From Pigmentibacter sp. JX0631 (GTDB taxonomy: Bacteria > Bdellovibrionota_B > Oligoflexia > Silvanigrellales > Silvanigrellaceae): 64,000 nucleotides of DNA. Below, piece after piece: positions 36,856 to 47,109 of the stretch. The notes under the pieces were generated by a model, which saw only the letters and a list, made by a program, of their open reading frames with translations, was not told the DNA's origin and did not search any database. How positions within the stretch are numbered: position 1 is the first letter of the stretch; each line of letters begins with the position of its first letter. The position numbers and the translations under genes are program-made. Location of the stretch: contig NZ_CP123622.1 in the NCBI RefSeq assembly GCF_029873255.1, forward strand, positions 1 to 64,000, in the 5' to 3' direction.

Positions 36856-37379
36856 ATAATCCCCTTTAATGTAGATTCTATAATTAACGTAACCGGTCCT
36901 GCATTACAAAAAGATACATCCATATTTGCTGCAAATATACCAGTTAGTACTTTTTTTTCAGCTAATTTCTTTTTTGCTAATTCTACAAATTTTTGATACA
37001 TAGGTTCAGCTATGTTAGGTTTAGCTGATAATGTAAAACTTGGCCTGTTACCTTTACGACAATCTCCAAATAGTGTGAATTGACTGACAATATAAAGACA
37101 TCCATTTGTATCTAAAATTGATAAATTCATTTTGCCATGTTCGTCTTCAAAAATTCGCAAATTAATTATTTTATCTAAGAGTTTTTCAATTGCTGGATTG
37201 TATTTTTCCACAATAGATATCACAGCTTCTTCTGGAATAATATCTGGCGTTTCTTTAAAACCAATGCCAAGCAAAACCAGTAATCCGTTTTCCATATATC
37301 CTTGTGATTTTTTTTCGATAGTTACCTCGGCATTTTTAGCACGTTGTACAATAGCTCTTAGTATTAAATTTTCAGACAT
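36852..37379 (-). CDS. dtd: D-aminoacyl-tRNA deacylase
   Basis: 175 residues, about 25 longer than usual because of a PEEAVISIVEKYNPAIEKLL insertion near residue 50. It hydrolyses D-aminoacyl-tRNA to prevent D-amino-acid misincorporation. Motifs SQFTL and NAGPVT, which form the cross-subunit active site, are present, as is the ILRAIVQRAKNAEVTI N-terminus. GAAGG lies six to seven bases before the ATG. It overlaps the kinase gene by four bases. Confidence 0.94.
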   Translation of the reverse strand: MSENLILRAIVQRAKNAEVTIEKKSQGYMENGLLVLLGIGFKETPDIIPEEAVISIVEKYNPAIEKLLDKIINLRIFEDEHGKMNLSILDTNGCLYIVSQFTLFGDCRKGNRPSFTLSAKPNIAEPMYQKFVELAKKKLAEKKVLTGIFAANMDVSFCNAGPVTLIIESTLKGIM

Positions 37380-37391
37380 ATATATCCTTCA

Positions 37392-38258
37392 CTAAACTTT
37401 ATAAAATGGGTAAGTAAAAAATATAAAATGTGTTATATTCACTCCAAAATGAACCAAAATTGCTGATTCAATTTTTTCTGACTTTTGAAATGCATAGCCG
37501 TAACCTATCCCAGCTAAAAAAGCAAAAACAATCATCAAAATACCACTTTTATAATGAAATAAACCAAATAATATTGCTGTCAAAAGCAAGGATAACAATG
37601 GTGCTGCTTTAGACATTTTAAAATTTTTTACAAATATATTATTTAAATTTTTTTGCAAAAATCCTCTAAAAATAACTTCTTCTGCAACACAAGTTAATAA
37701 TAAGTTATTTGCAATAAACAAATACATATTTTCTGGTAATTTAAAATCATATTTAATAAAATTTGTTAAATAAGCAGGTAATAATAAAACAACAGTTAAA
37801 ATAATATAAACAGGAATAAATTCCTTAAAAATTTTTTTCCAATTAGAAAAACTTCTTGAAATATTCAAAAGAAAAGCAGCTAAAATAATTCCGCAAACGC
37901 CTTTTTCAATATTAATACCCATCCAAAACGGAGCAGAAATTGGACTAAACCTCTCTCCACTAAAAATCGGTACTTGTTGCGAAGATTGCAAAAGAGTTGT
38001 GAAAGGTAATAAAGAAAAAAGAAGGATCAAAGCACTTAAAGGAAATCGAAAGAAAACATTTTTCGTATTTTTATAATAATAACAGCTTAGTGAAAAGAGA
38101 ACTATTAATAATAAAGAAGGATAAGATATAAACCCTAAGAAAAATGTGAAAAAAGAAAAAGAGATTGCTATTACAATAGCAATCTCTTTTTTATTAAATA
38201 TCCAAAGTGATAATGAAGCACTGCATATAACAGCCAATAACAGTTCTTTGGGAAACAT
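37392..38258 (-). CDS. CPBP-family intramembrane protease
   Basis: About 288 residues with eight hydrophobic segments. The motifs are complete: AEEVIFRGFLQ (EExxxR), FGLFH and HFGVNITH. These supply the metal-binding Glu and His residues of Rce1/CPBP proteases. AGGG nine bases before ATG 38258 is preferred; ATG 38267 has the same AGGG directly against it. Substrate is unknown. It follows hemL by 14-23 bases. Confidence 0.85.
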   Translation of the reverse strand: MFPKELLLAVICSASLSLWIFNKKEIAIVIAISFSFFTFFLGFISYPSLLLIVLFSLSCYYYKNTKNVFFRFPLSALILLFSLLPFTTLLQSSQQVPIFSGERFSPISAPFWMGINIEKGVCGIILAAFLLNISRSFSNWKKIFKEFIPVYIILTVVLLLPAYLTNFIKYDFKLPENMYLFIANNLLLTCVAEEVIFRGFLQKNLNNIFVKNFKMSKAAPLLSLLLTAILFGLFHYKSGILMIVFAFLAGIGYGYAFQKSEKIESAILVHFGVNITHFIFFTYPFYKV

Positions 38259-38281
38259 AGTTTTCATCCCTAAATTACAAA

Positions 38282-39592
38282 TTAAATTTCTTCTAATGCT
38301 AATTCATCATGAATAATAGTAACTAATTTATCAAGATCACTTTGCTCTATTACTAAACTTAAAAAGCCAACTTCATAACCACTTGGACCTAAATATATTC
38401 CACTTTCAAGCAATTTATGGTAAATTTTATTAAACATATTCATATTTGTTTGCTCAACTTCAGAAAAATTCTGTGGTGCTTTATTAGTACCGTAAAAGAA
38501 ACAAAAAAACGAACCACTTCTTACGTAACAAACTTTTGTTTTTTCAATAAAATTAACTAATTTACTTTGTACTACTTGATCTAAATATTTTCCAAGTTGT
38601 TCTAGTTTATCAAAGGCATGTTGTTTTTCTAATTCACAGAGAGTATGATAACCAGCTATCATTGCTAAAGGATTTCCAGAAAGAGTTCCCGCTTGATAGG
38701 CATGACCTAAAGGGGAAACTACTTGCATAATTTGTTTTTTGCCACCATACGCAGCTGCAGGTAAACCTCCACCAATTATTTTTCCGAAAGTCCAAAGATC
38801 TGGAGTGACATTAAAATATTCCGCACTCCCTCCTTTTGCAATACGAAAACCAGTCATCACTTCATCAAAAATAAGAACTGTCCCATTTTTTTCAGTAATT
38901 TCTCGTAAGTATTCTAAGTAACCTGGTTTAGGTAACACCAGTCCCATATTCGCAGCTATAGGCTCTATTATAACAGCAGCAATATCAGATCCGTAATTAG
39001 CAAAGACCTCATCAATACTTTCTATGCTATTATAAATAGCGGTTAATGTATCCTGAGTGGTGCCTAAAGGAACACCAGCAGAGCTTGTATTTCCTAAAGT
39101 AGCAAGGCCACTGCCGGCTTTTACTAAAAACTGATCTGCATGACCATGATAACAGCCTTCAAATTTGACAAATTTATTTCGTCCTGTGAATGCTCTTGCA
39201 GCACGAACTGCGCTCATAGTTGCTTCAGTTCCACTGCTGACAAAACGCATCATCTCAATGCCAGTTACCCACGTTTGAATTTTCTCAGCAAGCTCTACTT
39301 CTAGCAATGAAGGAGCTCCAAAAGTAACAGCCTTTTCAATTTGATTTGTTAATGCTTCTACGACATTTGGATGAGAATATCCTAAAATTAGAGGTCCCCA
39401 AGATGAACAAAAATCAACATAACGATTTCCATCTACATCAAAAAGATATTTACCTTTGCCATGTGAAAAGACAATTGGAGTTCCCCCAACTGAACGAAAA
39501 GATCTTACTGGCGAATTCACTCCCCCAGGAAAAACATTCCTACTTCTTTCCATAACATCTTTTGATTTTTCAAGTTGCTGTTGATTTTTCAT
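38282..39592 (-). CDS. hemL: Glutamate-1-semialdehyde 2,1-aminomutase
   Basis: 436-residue PLP enzyme that converts glutamate-1-semialdehyde to 5-aminolevulinate, the C5 entry to haem. The N-terminus has FPGGVNSPVRSF, the fold has SGTEATM and CYHGHAD, and the PLP lysine region reads TFGKIIGGGLPAAAYGG. Length is standard. AGAGG precedes ATG 39592. It is four bases after pyrG. Confidence 0.97.
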   Translation of the reverse strand: MKNQQQLEKSKDVMERSRNVFPGGVNSPVRSFRSVGGTPIVFSHGKGKYLFDVDGNRYVDFCSSWGPLILGYSHPNVVEALTNQIEKAVTFGAPSLLEVELAEKIQTWVTGIEMMRFVSSGTEATMSAVRAARAFTGRNKFVKFEGCYHGHADQFLVKAGSGLATLGNTSSAGVPLGTTQDTLTAIYNSIESIDEVFANYGSDIAAVIIEPIAANMGLVLPKPGYLEYLREITEKNGTVLIFDEVMTGFRIAKGGSAEYFNVTPDLWTFGKIIGGGLPAAAYGGKKQIMQVVSPLGHAYQAGTLSGNPLAMIAGYHTLCELEKQHAFDKLEQLGKYLDQVVQSKLVNFIEKTKVCYVRSGSFFCFFYGTNKAPQNFSEVEQTNMNMFNKIYHKLLESGIYLGPSGYEVGFLSLVIEQSDLDKLVTIIHDELALEEI

Positions 39593-39596
39593 TTAG

Positions 39597-41252
39597 TTAT
39601 ACCTCTTTTTTAAGTTTTGAGTAGGCTAAGGCAGCAGCTATAAAGTCTCTAAATAAAGGATGTGGAGCAATAGGTCTACTTTTTAATTCTGGATGCGCTT
39701 GGCACGCTAAAAACCAAATGTGATTTTCTAATTCCATCATTTCAACTAAAGTACCATCTGGGCTTTCACCTGAAACTATAAATCCAGCTTCTTCAAATTT
39801 CTTTTTATAATCTAAATTAAATTCATATCTATGCCGGTGCCTTTCACTCACTTTGTCGAAATGATATGCATCAAATGCTTTAGTATTTCTTTTAACTAAG
39901 CAGTCATATGCACCTAAACGCATACTTCCACCTTTTTGACCAATCCCTTGTTGGCTTTCCATTAAATGAATTATTTTATTTTTTGCATTGACATCAAATT
40001 CTTCTGAAGTTGCATCAGTCATTTTTAATGCATTTCTAGCAAATTCTATACAAGCGAGTTGCATACCTAAACAGATTCCAAAAAATGGAATATTATTTTC
40101 TCTCGCAAATTGAATTGCAAGCATTTTTCCTTGAACACCTCTATCCCCAAATCCTCCGGGAACTAAAATAGCATGGAATTCTGATAACATTTCATGCGTA
40201 TTTGTAGAATTTAATTGCTCTGAGTCGATACCTACTATTTTCACAGCAGATTCATTAGCAATACCAGCATGAGTTAAGGCTTCGTAAACAGATTTATATG
40301 AGTCACGTGTTCCCATATATTTTCCAACTACAGCAATTTTTAAATGGTGCTTTGGTCTTTCTATGCATTCAATTATTCTGTTCCACTCATCTAAATTAGG
40401 CTGAGCTGTCCAAATTCCTAAAAGTTCAACGATTCGTGAATCCATCCGTTGTTCATGATAAATTATTGGCATTTTATAAATACTATCAGCATCTAATGCC
40501 TCAAATACACTTTCCTTTGGGAGATTACAAAAAGTAGAAATTTTCATTCGCACATCAGGAGCCATAGGTTGATCCGCCCGACAGATTAAAATATCAGGTT
40601 GAATACCAATAGAACGCAATTCTTTAACGGAATGTTGTGTCGGTTTAGTTTTTAATTCACCAGCGGCTCTAATGTAAGGAACTAAAGTTACATGGATAAA
40701 AATAGAATTTTCTTTTCCAACATCATTTCTAAACTGGCGAATTGCTTCAAGAAATGGTAGGCTTTCAATATCACCAATGGTGCCACCAATTTCTACGATA
40801 GAGACATCCGCTCCCTCTGATGCGGTAACGATATTGGCTTTTATTTGGTCGGTTATGTGAGGAATCACCTGTACAGTACCGCCTAAATAGTCTCCACGTC
40901 GCTCTTTATTGATAACTGTGTCGTAGACTTGACCAGAAGTGAAGCTATTTCGTTTGGCTAGATTTGCTTTTGTAAATCTTTGATAATGTCCTAAGTCAAG
41001 ATCTGTTTCGGCTCCATCATCCGTTACAAAGACCTCACCATGCTGGAAAGGGGACATGGTACCGGGATCTACATTGATGTAAGGGTCCATTTTAGTCATT
41101 GATACACGTAAACCACGTGTCTCAAGTAAGGCTCCTATGCTGGCAGCAGCAAGGCCTTTACCAATACTGGAGACGACTCCACCGGTAACGAATATATATT
41201 TAACAGGGTGTTGAGAGAACCGCTTATGGGTCTTACTATCGTGATATTGCAT
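39597..41252 (-). CDS. pyrG: CTP synthase
   Basis: 551-residue enzyme that aminates UTP to CTP with glutamine. The synthetase half has KYIFVTGGVVSSIGKG (P-loop) and MDPYINVDPGTMSP; the class I amidotransferase half has the nucleophile in FGICLGMQ and a late His-Glu pair (HPELKSRP). ATG 41252 with GGAG about ten bases upstream gives the family start; a TTG at 41273 is in frame. First gene of the long minus-strand run. Confidence 0.97.
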   Translation of the reverse strand: MQYHDSKTHKRFSQHPVKYIFVTGGVVSSIGKGLAAASIGALLETRGLRVSMTKMDPYINVDPGTMSPFQHGEVFVTDDGAETDLDLGHYQRFTKANLAKRNSFTSGQVYDTVINKERRGDYLGGTVQVIPHITDQIKANIVTASEGADVSIVEIGGTIGDIESLPFLEAIRQFRNDVGKENSIFIHVTLVPYIRAAGELKTKPTQHSVKELRSIGIQPDILICRADQPMAPDVRMKISTFCNLPKESVFEALDADSIYKMPIIYHEQRMDSRIVELLGIWTAQPNLDEWNRIIECIERPKHHLKIAVVGKYMGTRDSYKSVYEALTHAGIANESAVKIVGIDSEQLNSTNTHEMLSEFHAILVPGGFGDRGVQGKMLAIQFARENNIPFFGICLGMQLACIEFARNALKMTDATSEEFDVNAKNKIIHLMESQQGIGQKGGSMRLGAYDCLVKRNTKAFDAYHFDKVSERHRHRYEFNLDYKKKFEEAGFIVSGESPDGTLVEMMELENHIWFLACQAHPELKSRPIAPHPLFRDFIAAALAYSKLKKEV

Positions 41253-41333
41253 TAGACTTACTCCGTTCGACAATCTTGTTTCGACACGGGAACACAGGGT
41301 AACACTAACTTATGGTCAGGAGTCAAGATAACA

Positions 41334-42992
41334 ATGAAGAATCTGCGCAATGATTTTAAAATGAGTGCAGAACAACAGTCCACTGATGGAATTGTTTCTC
41401 ATATGTTAATGGGGTTTGTAGAGAGAAAGATCTCACCACAGACCATTGCTGATGTTTTGCGTGCTCAAATTTTTGAGTCCCATGTCCCTTCACACAGCTT
41501 AAATACTGCTACATGTAATGGCATTTTGGAAGCCGTCACACAAGCAAATTCAACTGAAGATTGTAGTGATCTTGTTTTTTTCCTTGCAACCCATCCAGAA
41601 TTTCCAAATTTTTTAACATTTAAAGCCGCCACTGGTTCTTTAAGAGTTTTATTGCGATATTTGCAAAAAAACATGCAAAATGAAATGTTAAATGAAATAA
41701 AAGTAGATCAACTTATTGAACGTATATCTGAAAAAGTATTATCTTTTTTTCATGAAAGAAAAGAAGTTAATTCAGACGACAAAGCAAATTTAACCATTCT
41801 TATTAAAACCACAAACCCTACTCTCGCTAAATTAATGAGAAATTCTCCTCATTTTCAACAACTTCGATTCATGCTTATGTCACCCAATGACTATACTCAT
41901 GAAACGAGTTTAGCCACTGTAAGACCAGAACCTCTAGAAATGGTTAATATTATTCTTAAGTCTTCTGACGATCATTTATTGCGAAATACAACTGCATATT
42001 ACAAAACAAATCCTGCTCCAAATGGCACTTCAGGTAGAATTAAACACTTAAAAACAGTCCTTGATCTTTTTAAATTGAATAAGGCTTCAGAATTTAAAAT
42101 TGGTTTCATTATTGAATGGATTTTTGAAAAAGCTTTAATGGAATCCGTATTAAATGAAGAACTAGAAGAATTGTACAAAAAATCATTAAAATTTGCGGCT
42201 GAAGAAAGCGGAACGCAAATTCAAATTATACGCGGTTTAATTCGTTCTATTCAAAAAGATTATTCCTTTATAGCTACACATCCATTCCAAAAAAATAGTG
42301 AATCAGAAATTAATTTATTAGATAAAGCACAAGCATTAACGCAACATTTATTTCCTATTTTAGTTAAATTTGCAGAAAAAGATAATAACTACGTTTCAAA
42401 ATATATTGCAAATTGGGCAGTTGAAATGCCGCTCCAAAATGAAGAGTGTCGCTTCTTTAAACGCTCCCATTGGCGATGGATTAGATCACTTGCTGCCCAT
42501 ACTTGGGACGCAAGTCTGCGGGAACCACCAACCTGGGTTATCGATGGTGGCAGTAATTACTGTGCAACCATATTTCAAATTGCCCCTGCTTTATGGCTTC
42601 AAGAATATTCCTTTTCTTTACTAGAAAAAGTTTATCGGGAAACCTTGAATGAAAATTTTACCCCGCAAAAACCACATTATGACTATGTTGAATTTTTAGC
42701 ACGTTCCATGCGAAAAAAATCTCCTTTTTTTGCTAGTCGTACCGAATCACTCTATGCGTTGCACCTTTTATCGCGGTTAACGAGAACAGAAGCAATGCAG
42801 TACGCTAATGCAGAGGCTAGGTTCCAAGCTCAAATCTCAAGTTCTTTTCAACAACATGAGATTTCCTCTGAATTCGCCTTATGGAAAGAGATCATTCTAA
42901 ACCCAAACATTGAACATGATTTGGGAAATAACCCGGTTACAAGAGCACTTGCTATCTTGGCTAGACTTGCCAAAGAGACTTCAAAAAAGTAA
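41334..42992 (+). CDS. Conserved-looking helical protein of unknown function
   Basis: 552 residues, almost entirely predicted alpha-helical, without signal peptide, membrane segment or recognisable motif. Repeated short helices with leucines and the large, Trp-rich central block (SHWRWIRSLAAHTWD, PPTWVIDGG) suggest an alpha-solenoid-like scaffold; that is inference. It diverges from pyrG with 81 bases between and precedes the asparagine-synthetase-like gene by 56 bases on the same strand. Codon use looks like its neighbours. AGGAG lies 12 bases before ATG 41334, a long spacing; ATG 41361 is an alternative. Confidence 0.6.
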   Translation: MKNLRNDFKMSAEQQSTDGIVSHMLMGFVERKISPQTIADVLRAQIFESHVPSHSLNTATCNGILEAVTQANSTEDCSDLVFFLATHPEFPNFLTFKAATGSLRVLLRYLQKNMQNEMLNEIKVDQLIERISEKVLSFFHERKEVNSDDKANLTILIKTTNPTLAKLMRNSPHFQQLRFMLMSPNDYTHETSLATVRPEPLEMVNIILKSSDDHLLRNTTAYYKTNPAPNGTSGRIKHLKTVLDLFKLNKASEFKIGFIIEWIFEKALMESVLNEELEELYKKSLKFAAEESGTQIQIIRGLIRSIQKDYSFIATHPFQKNSESEINLLDKAQALTQHLFPILVKFAEKDNNYVSKYIANWAVEMPLQNEECRFFKRSHWRWIRSLAAHTWDASLREPPTWVIDGGSNYCATIFQIAPALWLQEYSFSLLEKVYRETLNENFTPQKPHYDYVEFLARSMRKKSPFFASRTESLYALHLLSRLTRTEAMQYANAEARFQAQISSSFQQHEISSEFALWKEIILNPNIEHDLGNNPVTRALAILARLAKETSKK

Positions 42993-43048
42993 ACATGAAG
43001 AAGTCTTTCCAAGTGTGCTAAACAGATTTTCTAATAAAGTGGGTTCAT

Positions 43049-45166
43049 ATGTGTGGCTATGCTGGTGTTATGTTCAGTCAAGACAGTTCATTTGCTTCCA
43101 TTCCAAATCATAAAGATATATTTTTTTCTTCTGCTAATAATGTAAAACATAGAGGTAACGAGCCGTTACGCAAAGCTGAATTTGAAAACATTTTACTTGC
43201 ACATTATAGACTTGCTTTTCTTGATATAGCTTCTAATATTCAACCTATGCTTAGTAAAAATAAAAAATGGGTTATTGTTTTCAATGGTGAAATTTATAAT
43301 CATAACTTGTTACGTAAAAAAATTACCGCAGAACAAGGTTATCATTTTTCAACAAAAAGTGACACCGAATCAATCTTAGAAGGATTTTTAAACTATGGTC
43401 TTGAAATAGAAAAATATCTTGATGGCGAATATAGTTTTGTCATTTGCAAAACCGACGGTTCAGAACTTATTGCAATGCGAGATCCCTTTGGAGTAAAGCC
43501 TTTATACTTTGGATTAGAAGATGTTCAAACCAATATTTTTTCTACAGCACAAGAGTCTTATTTGTTTAAAACAAAAACACTACACTTTTCTAGTGAAATA
43601 AAAGGACTATCTATTGAAAAAAAATGGCAAAGAGATGGCTTTTTAAGGCAAATCACTGGTTTGTATGAACCAATTAGAACACCTTATCAAAATATAATTC
43701 AATTACCTCCAAATTCATTTTTATATGCGAAAAAACAAAATGATTATTATGTCTGTAAAATTCAATTAAAGAAACAACCTGTACGCCCTATTCTTACAGA
43801 TAGTGATTTAAATCAAGATGAAATGTTGCATGAATTTAGTAAAACTTTATATAAATCAGTTGAATATAGAATGCTCTCAGAGGTTGAATTAGGTGTTTAT
43901 TTAAGCGGAGGAATTGATTCTAGAGCTGTTACTTATGAAATGATTAATTATCTACAACATAAAAAAATTAATCGTCCATTAAAATCTTTTACAATAAGTT
44001 TTGATAACGAGGAGTACAGTGAAGCAACAGAAGCACTTTCGTTCGCGCAAAAATATAGTGTTACTCCAAATATATTAAAAGTCAGTAATTTAAATTTAAG
44101 TTACGCATATAAACATGCTGTATATCATTCAGAGAATGTACAACCATATACTAATTGTGCGGCAAAATGGTGGCTTAGTAAATTTGCAGGGAAATATGTT
44201 AAAGGTGTTTTAACTGGAGATGGAGCTGATGAACTTTTAGGTGGTTATCCAAGTTTTAAATATGCAAGTTGGTGGAAATTTGCTTTAAGTAGTGTTCCTG
44301 GCGACAATGTTTTTGATAAAATAAAAAAATTAACATCTGGTGCAAGTCTGCGAGATGGAACCTTAATGAAAAAGTTAACACCAGAAAAAGATCCATGGCT
44401 GGTTGGTTCTAGCGTTGAAGGGACAGGCGAAGATTTTATGGAAAGTCTTATGCTTTGGGGAGTACCACATCCCTTATTTAGCCAAATTAAAACTATTGCT
44501 TCTGCTATTTTAGGAAATGATGAAGCTACTAAATGGCTTAGTGAACAAAAAGAATCCATTCGCTCATGGTATTCATTTGGTTATCAAAGTGATGATGAAT
44601 TTTTAAGTAACCCAACTAATACTCTTGCTTTATGGCAAAACTATTTTTGTAAAACACATCTTCCCGTACAAATTTTAAATGTAGTTGGAGACAGAATGGA
44701 AATGGCTAATTCTGTCGAAGGTCGTACACCATTTTTGTCCCGAGAAATGGCAAAACTAGTTGCCAAATTAAAAGATAGTATGCTTATTAGAGGTTATGAA
44801 GATAAATCTATTTTACGCCGTTGTTATGCAAAAAAAATTGGGCAAAATTTTGCCATGGCTCCCAAAAAACAATTTGGATCACCATTTTTATTTAATGAAA
44901 ATTTAATAAGAAATTATCAAGAATTAATAACAAATAAAGTAAAAGATACACAATTATTTGAAATTAAAAACACTTCTGGACTATTTGAATTTATGCGTTC
45001 TGATTTTTTAAAGAAAAAAGCAAGTCCACATCTTCTAACTCAAATTAGTTCTGCTTTTCAAGCGTTAATTTGTTTTACTATTTTAGATGATACTTTAATA
45101 AAAAATAATCCCCCTAAAAAAGAAGAAGATTACGAAGAAAAAGTATTAAATCAAAAAATAATTTAA
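43049..45166 (+). CDS. asnB: Asparagine synthetase (glutamine-hydrolysing) family protein
   Basis: 705 residues. MCGYAGV puts the nucleophile at Cys 2 of the class II amidotransferase domain, which also has VFNGEIYN and MRDPFGVKPLY. The synthetase domain has the PP-loop VYLSGGIDSRAV and GDGADELLGGYP. The usual product is asparagine from aspartate, but the protein is about 100 residues longer than E. coli AsnB and has an inserted C-terminal region, so it may modify another carboxylate, as in amidation of peptides or glycans. The N-terminal Cys fixes the start. Confidence 0.85.
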   Translation: MCGYAGVMFSQDSSFASIPNHKDIFFSSANNVKHRGNEPLRKAEFENILLAHYRLAFLDIASNIQPMLSKNKKWVIVFNGEIYNHNLLRKKITAEQGYHFSTKSDTESILEGFLNYGLEIEKYLDGEYSFVICKTDGSELIAMRDPFGVKPLYFGLEDVQTNIFSTAQESYLFKTKTLHFSSEIKGLSIEKKWQRDGFLRQITGLYEPIRTPYQNIIQLPPNSFLYAKKQNDYYVCKIQLKKQPVRPILTDSDLNQDEMLHEFSKTLYKSVEYRMLSEVELGVYLSGGIDSRAVTYEMINYLQHKKINRPLKSFTISFDNEEYSEATEALSFAQKYSVTPNILKVSNLNLSYAYKHAVYHSENVQPYTNCAAKWWLSKFAGKYVKGVLTGDGADELLGGYPSFKYASWWKFALSSVPGDNVFDKIKKLTSGASLRDGTLMKKLTPEKDPWLVGSSVEGTGEDFMESLMLWGVPHPLFSQIKTIASAILGNDEATKWLSEQKESIRSWYSFGYQSDDEFLSNPTNTLALWQNYFCKTHLPVQILNVVGDRMEMANSVEGRTPFLSREMAKLVAKLKDSMLIRGYEDKSILRRCYAKKIGQNFAMAPKKQFGSPFLFNENLIRNYQELITNKVKDTQLFEIKNTSGLFEFMRSDFLKKKASPHLLTQISSAFQALICFTILDDTLIKNNPPKKEEDYEEKVLNQKII

Positions 45167-46294
45167 TTAGACTTTTTCTAGAGTAATTACTACAGTTGAA
45201 CTAATAGAATTAAATTCACAATGTATTTTTGCTTTATGCATATCTAAAATAGGTTGAATTTTTTCCTCAATTAAAGCTTCAACGAATAATGACGCCCCCG
45301 GTGGCATGCAGGTCAAAATGATATCAACCATTTTTTTGCCAGTATCTTTAATGGCTATCATGCAATTTGATCCTTTTATTTCGCGCATAGGATAGACAAT
45401 TTCATAGATGAGTAGGGAAAATACACTCAACATTTGCGGACTTCGACACATAACAGATATTTTTTCATTTGCTGGAAGTAAATAAATTTCTGTTACTGTT
45501 TTAGAAATTTTTTCTTTTGCAGCTCTTACCGATTGATTCAAAATATCATTTAAATCTTCCACTTTAAATGAAGCCGTTTCAATTTGTCTTGTTCTTGTTT
45601 CGTTAATTACTGGAACAAGGAACTTAACATATTTTTCTCTACCTTCCGTAAACTGAATTCCACACCCCGACTGTTCTCCCGCTTTCGCTTCTTTGCGAAC
45701 CCAAGCCACCTTTCCTTTGCCCTCTAGAGATTCAAGGGAGGAAAACATCAAACGAAATTCAATAATATCGCCTACTTCTGGAAATTCTTCGGTTAAAGCA
45801 GCGAAAAATCCGCCAAAACTAATATTTGTCGAAAATGTTGAAATGACTTTTGGCGAAGAAGGTAATTTTATATTCACTTTTGATGTCAACTCTATCCGTT
45901 CATCTAATCTTTTTGTATATCCTTCTTTTCTTGAAAAAACTGCATCTTCTACTGAATAATACAAAGATTTAATTTGAAAAGGTTTTGTATACAACGCCCA
46001 AAGCCCCATAGCGATGGCAACATCTGGAGTGAGTTCACTTGCAGATTCTGTTAGAAGTATTGCAACAGGTGGTGTTTCTTTAATAAATTTTTCTTTCAAT
46101 TTATCATAGAAATCGAAAAAATTCCCATCTATTTGAGTATGTTCAGCCACTAAGACATCGGGTTTTTCTGTTTGACAAATATTTTCCGCTTCTTTTAATG
46201 AAAAAGCTGAAAAAACATCATACCCTTGTTGCTTAAATTCAGAACAAATAGATAATGCTAATCCTTTATCTTGACTGATAGCCACAAATTTCAC
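45167..46294 (-). CDS. Receiver-like plus PilZ domain protein
   Basis: 375 residues. The N-terminal domain has the receiver fold, but the phospho-acceptor site reads VLVAEHTQIDG, without the usual Asp, so phosphorylation is unlikely. A PilZ domain follows with RLDERIE and the NISFGGFF motif, which binds cyclic di-GMP in the family. The last 130 residues look like a worn histidine-kinase-type ATPase fold, without N or G boxes. GTG 46294 is preferred because GGAGG sits six bases before it; TTG 46312 is in frame. It converges on asnB with no gap. Confidence 0.75.
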   Translation of the reverse strand: MKFVAISQDKGLALSICSEFKQQGYDVFSAFSLKEAENICQTEKPDVLVAEHTQIDGNFFDFYDKLKEKFIKETPPVAILLTESASELTPDVAIAMGLWALYTKPFQIKSLYYSVEDAVFSRKEGYTKRLDERIELTSKVNIKLPSSPKVISTFSTNISFGGFFAALTEEFPEVGDIIEFRLMFSSLESLEGKGKVAWVRKEAKAGEQSGCGIQFTEGREKYVKFLVPVINETRTRQIETASFKVEDLNDILNQSVRAAKEKISKTVTEIYLLPANEKISVMCRSPQMLSVFSLLIYEIVYPMREIKGSNCMIAIKDTGKKMVDIILTCMPPGASLFVEALIEEKIQPILDMHKAKIHCEFNSISSTVVITLEKV

Positions 46295-46361
46295 TAGTAT
46301 CCTCCATTGCAAAACTTAAATATTTCGTTTTGCAAAACTCCTAACTTAACAAGGACAAATT

Positions 46362-47033
46362 ATGGATTTCATCACTTCTTTGATGGATCAAAGCTCAGCT
46401 GTAGGTGCTGCCATTGCTTATCTATTTACTACATTTATTTCAGTATTTGTAATGGTCGACCCCTTTGCCGCTATACCAGTTTATCTTCTTTTAACAGAAC
46501 GTTTCACCCCAACTGATGTCAAAAAAACCAGACGAAAAGCTGTTTTAGTCGCTTCTTCGATTCTATTGGTATTTGCCTTTACAGGAATGAGCGTTCTAAA
46601 TATTTTTGGAATTTCTATTTCCGCTCTTCGTATTGCAGGAGGTATCCTACTGCTTAAATTTGCGCTTGAACATATGATGGGCTCTTCAGAAAAAATCAAT
46701 CACGATGAAGAAGATGAAAGCAAACATAAAGATGACATTTCCATCGTACCTTTAGCAATGCCTCTGCTAGCTGGTCCAGGAGCTATTTCTACGGTTGTTG
46801 CTCAGGCAACCAATGCAAACAATATTTACTATTACTTTCTTCTCACGATAGCTATTATCCTTGTTATGTGGGTCAGTTCTTTAACCCTTAAATTTAGTCA
46901 GCATCTTTACAGAGTTTTAGGTAAAACTGGCTTAAATTTAATGGGTCGTATTATGGGTATTTTAATTGCCGCCCTCGCTATCCAATTTGTGATCACTGGT
47001 TTACGCGATTCCTTCCCTAATCTTTGGAAATAA
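46362..47033 (+). CDS. MarC-family integral membrane protein
   Basis: 223 residues with six membrane segments. FVMVDPFAAIPVYLLLTE, RIAGGILLLKFALEH and PLAMPLLAGPGAIST are typical of the MarC/UPF0056 family, whose function is not known despite the old antibiotic-resistance name. AAGGAC lies before ATG 46362. It is divergent from the REC-PilZ gene, 67 bases away. Confidence 0.9.
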   Translation: MDFITSLMDQSSAVGAAIAYLFTTFISVFVMVDPFAAIPVYLLLTERFTPTDVKKTRRKAVLVASSILLVFAFTGMSVLNIFGISISALRIAGGILLLKFALEHMMGSSEKINHDEEDESKHKDDISIVPLAMPLLAGPGAISTVVAQATNANNIYYYFLLTIAIILVMWVSSLTLKFSQHLYRVLGKTGLNLMGRIMGILIAALAIQFVITGLRDSFPNLWK

Positions 47034-47109
47034 AACTTTCTTTCCCTAAGTTATTTGAGAAAAAATTAGATGTATATTCCTATAGAAACTTTTCACTATA
47101 GGAAATCAT

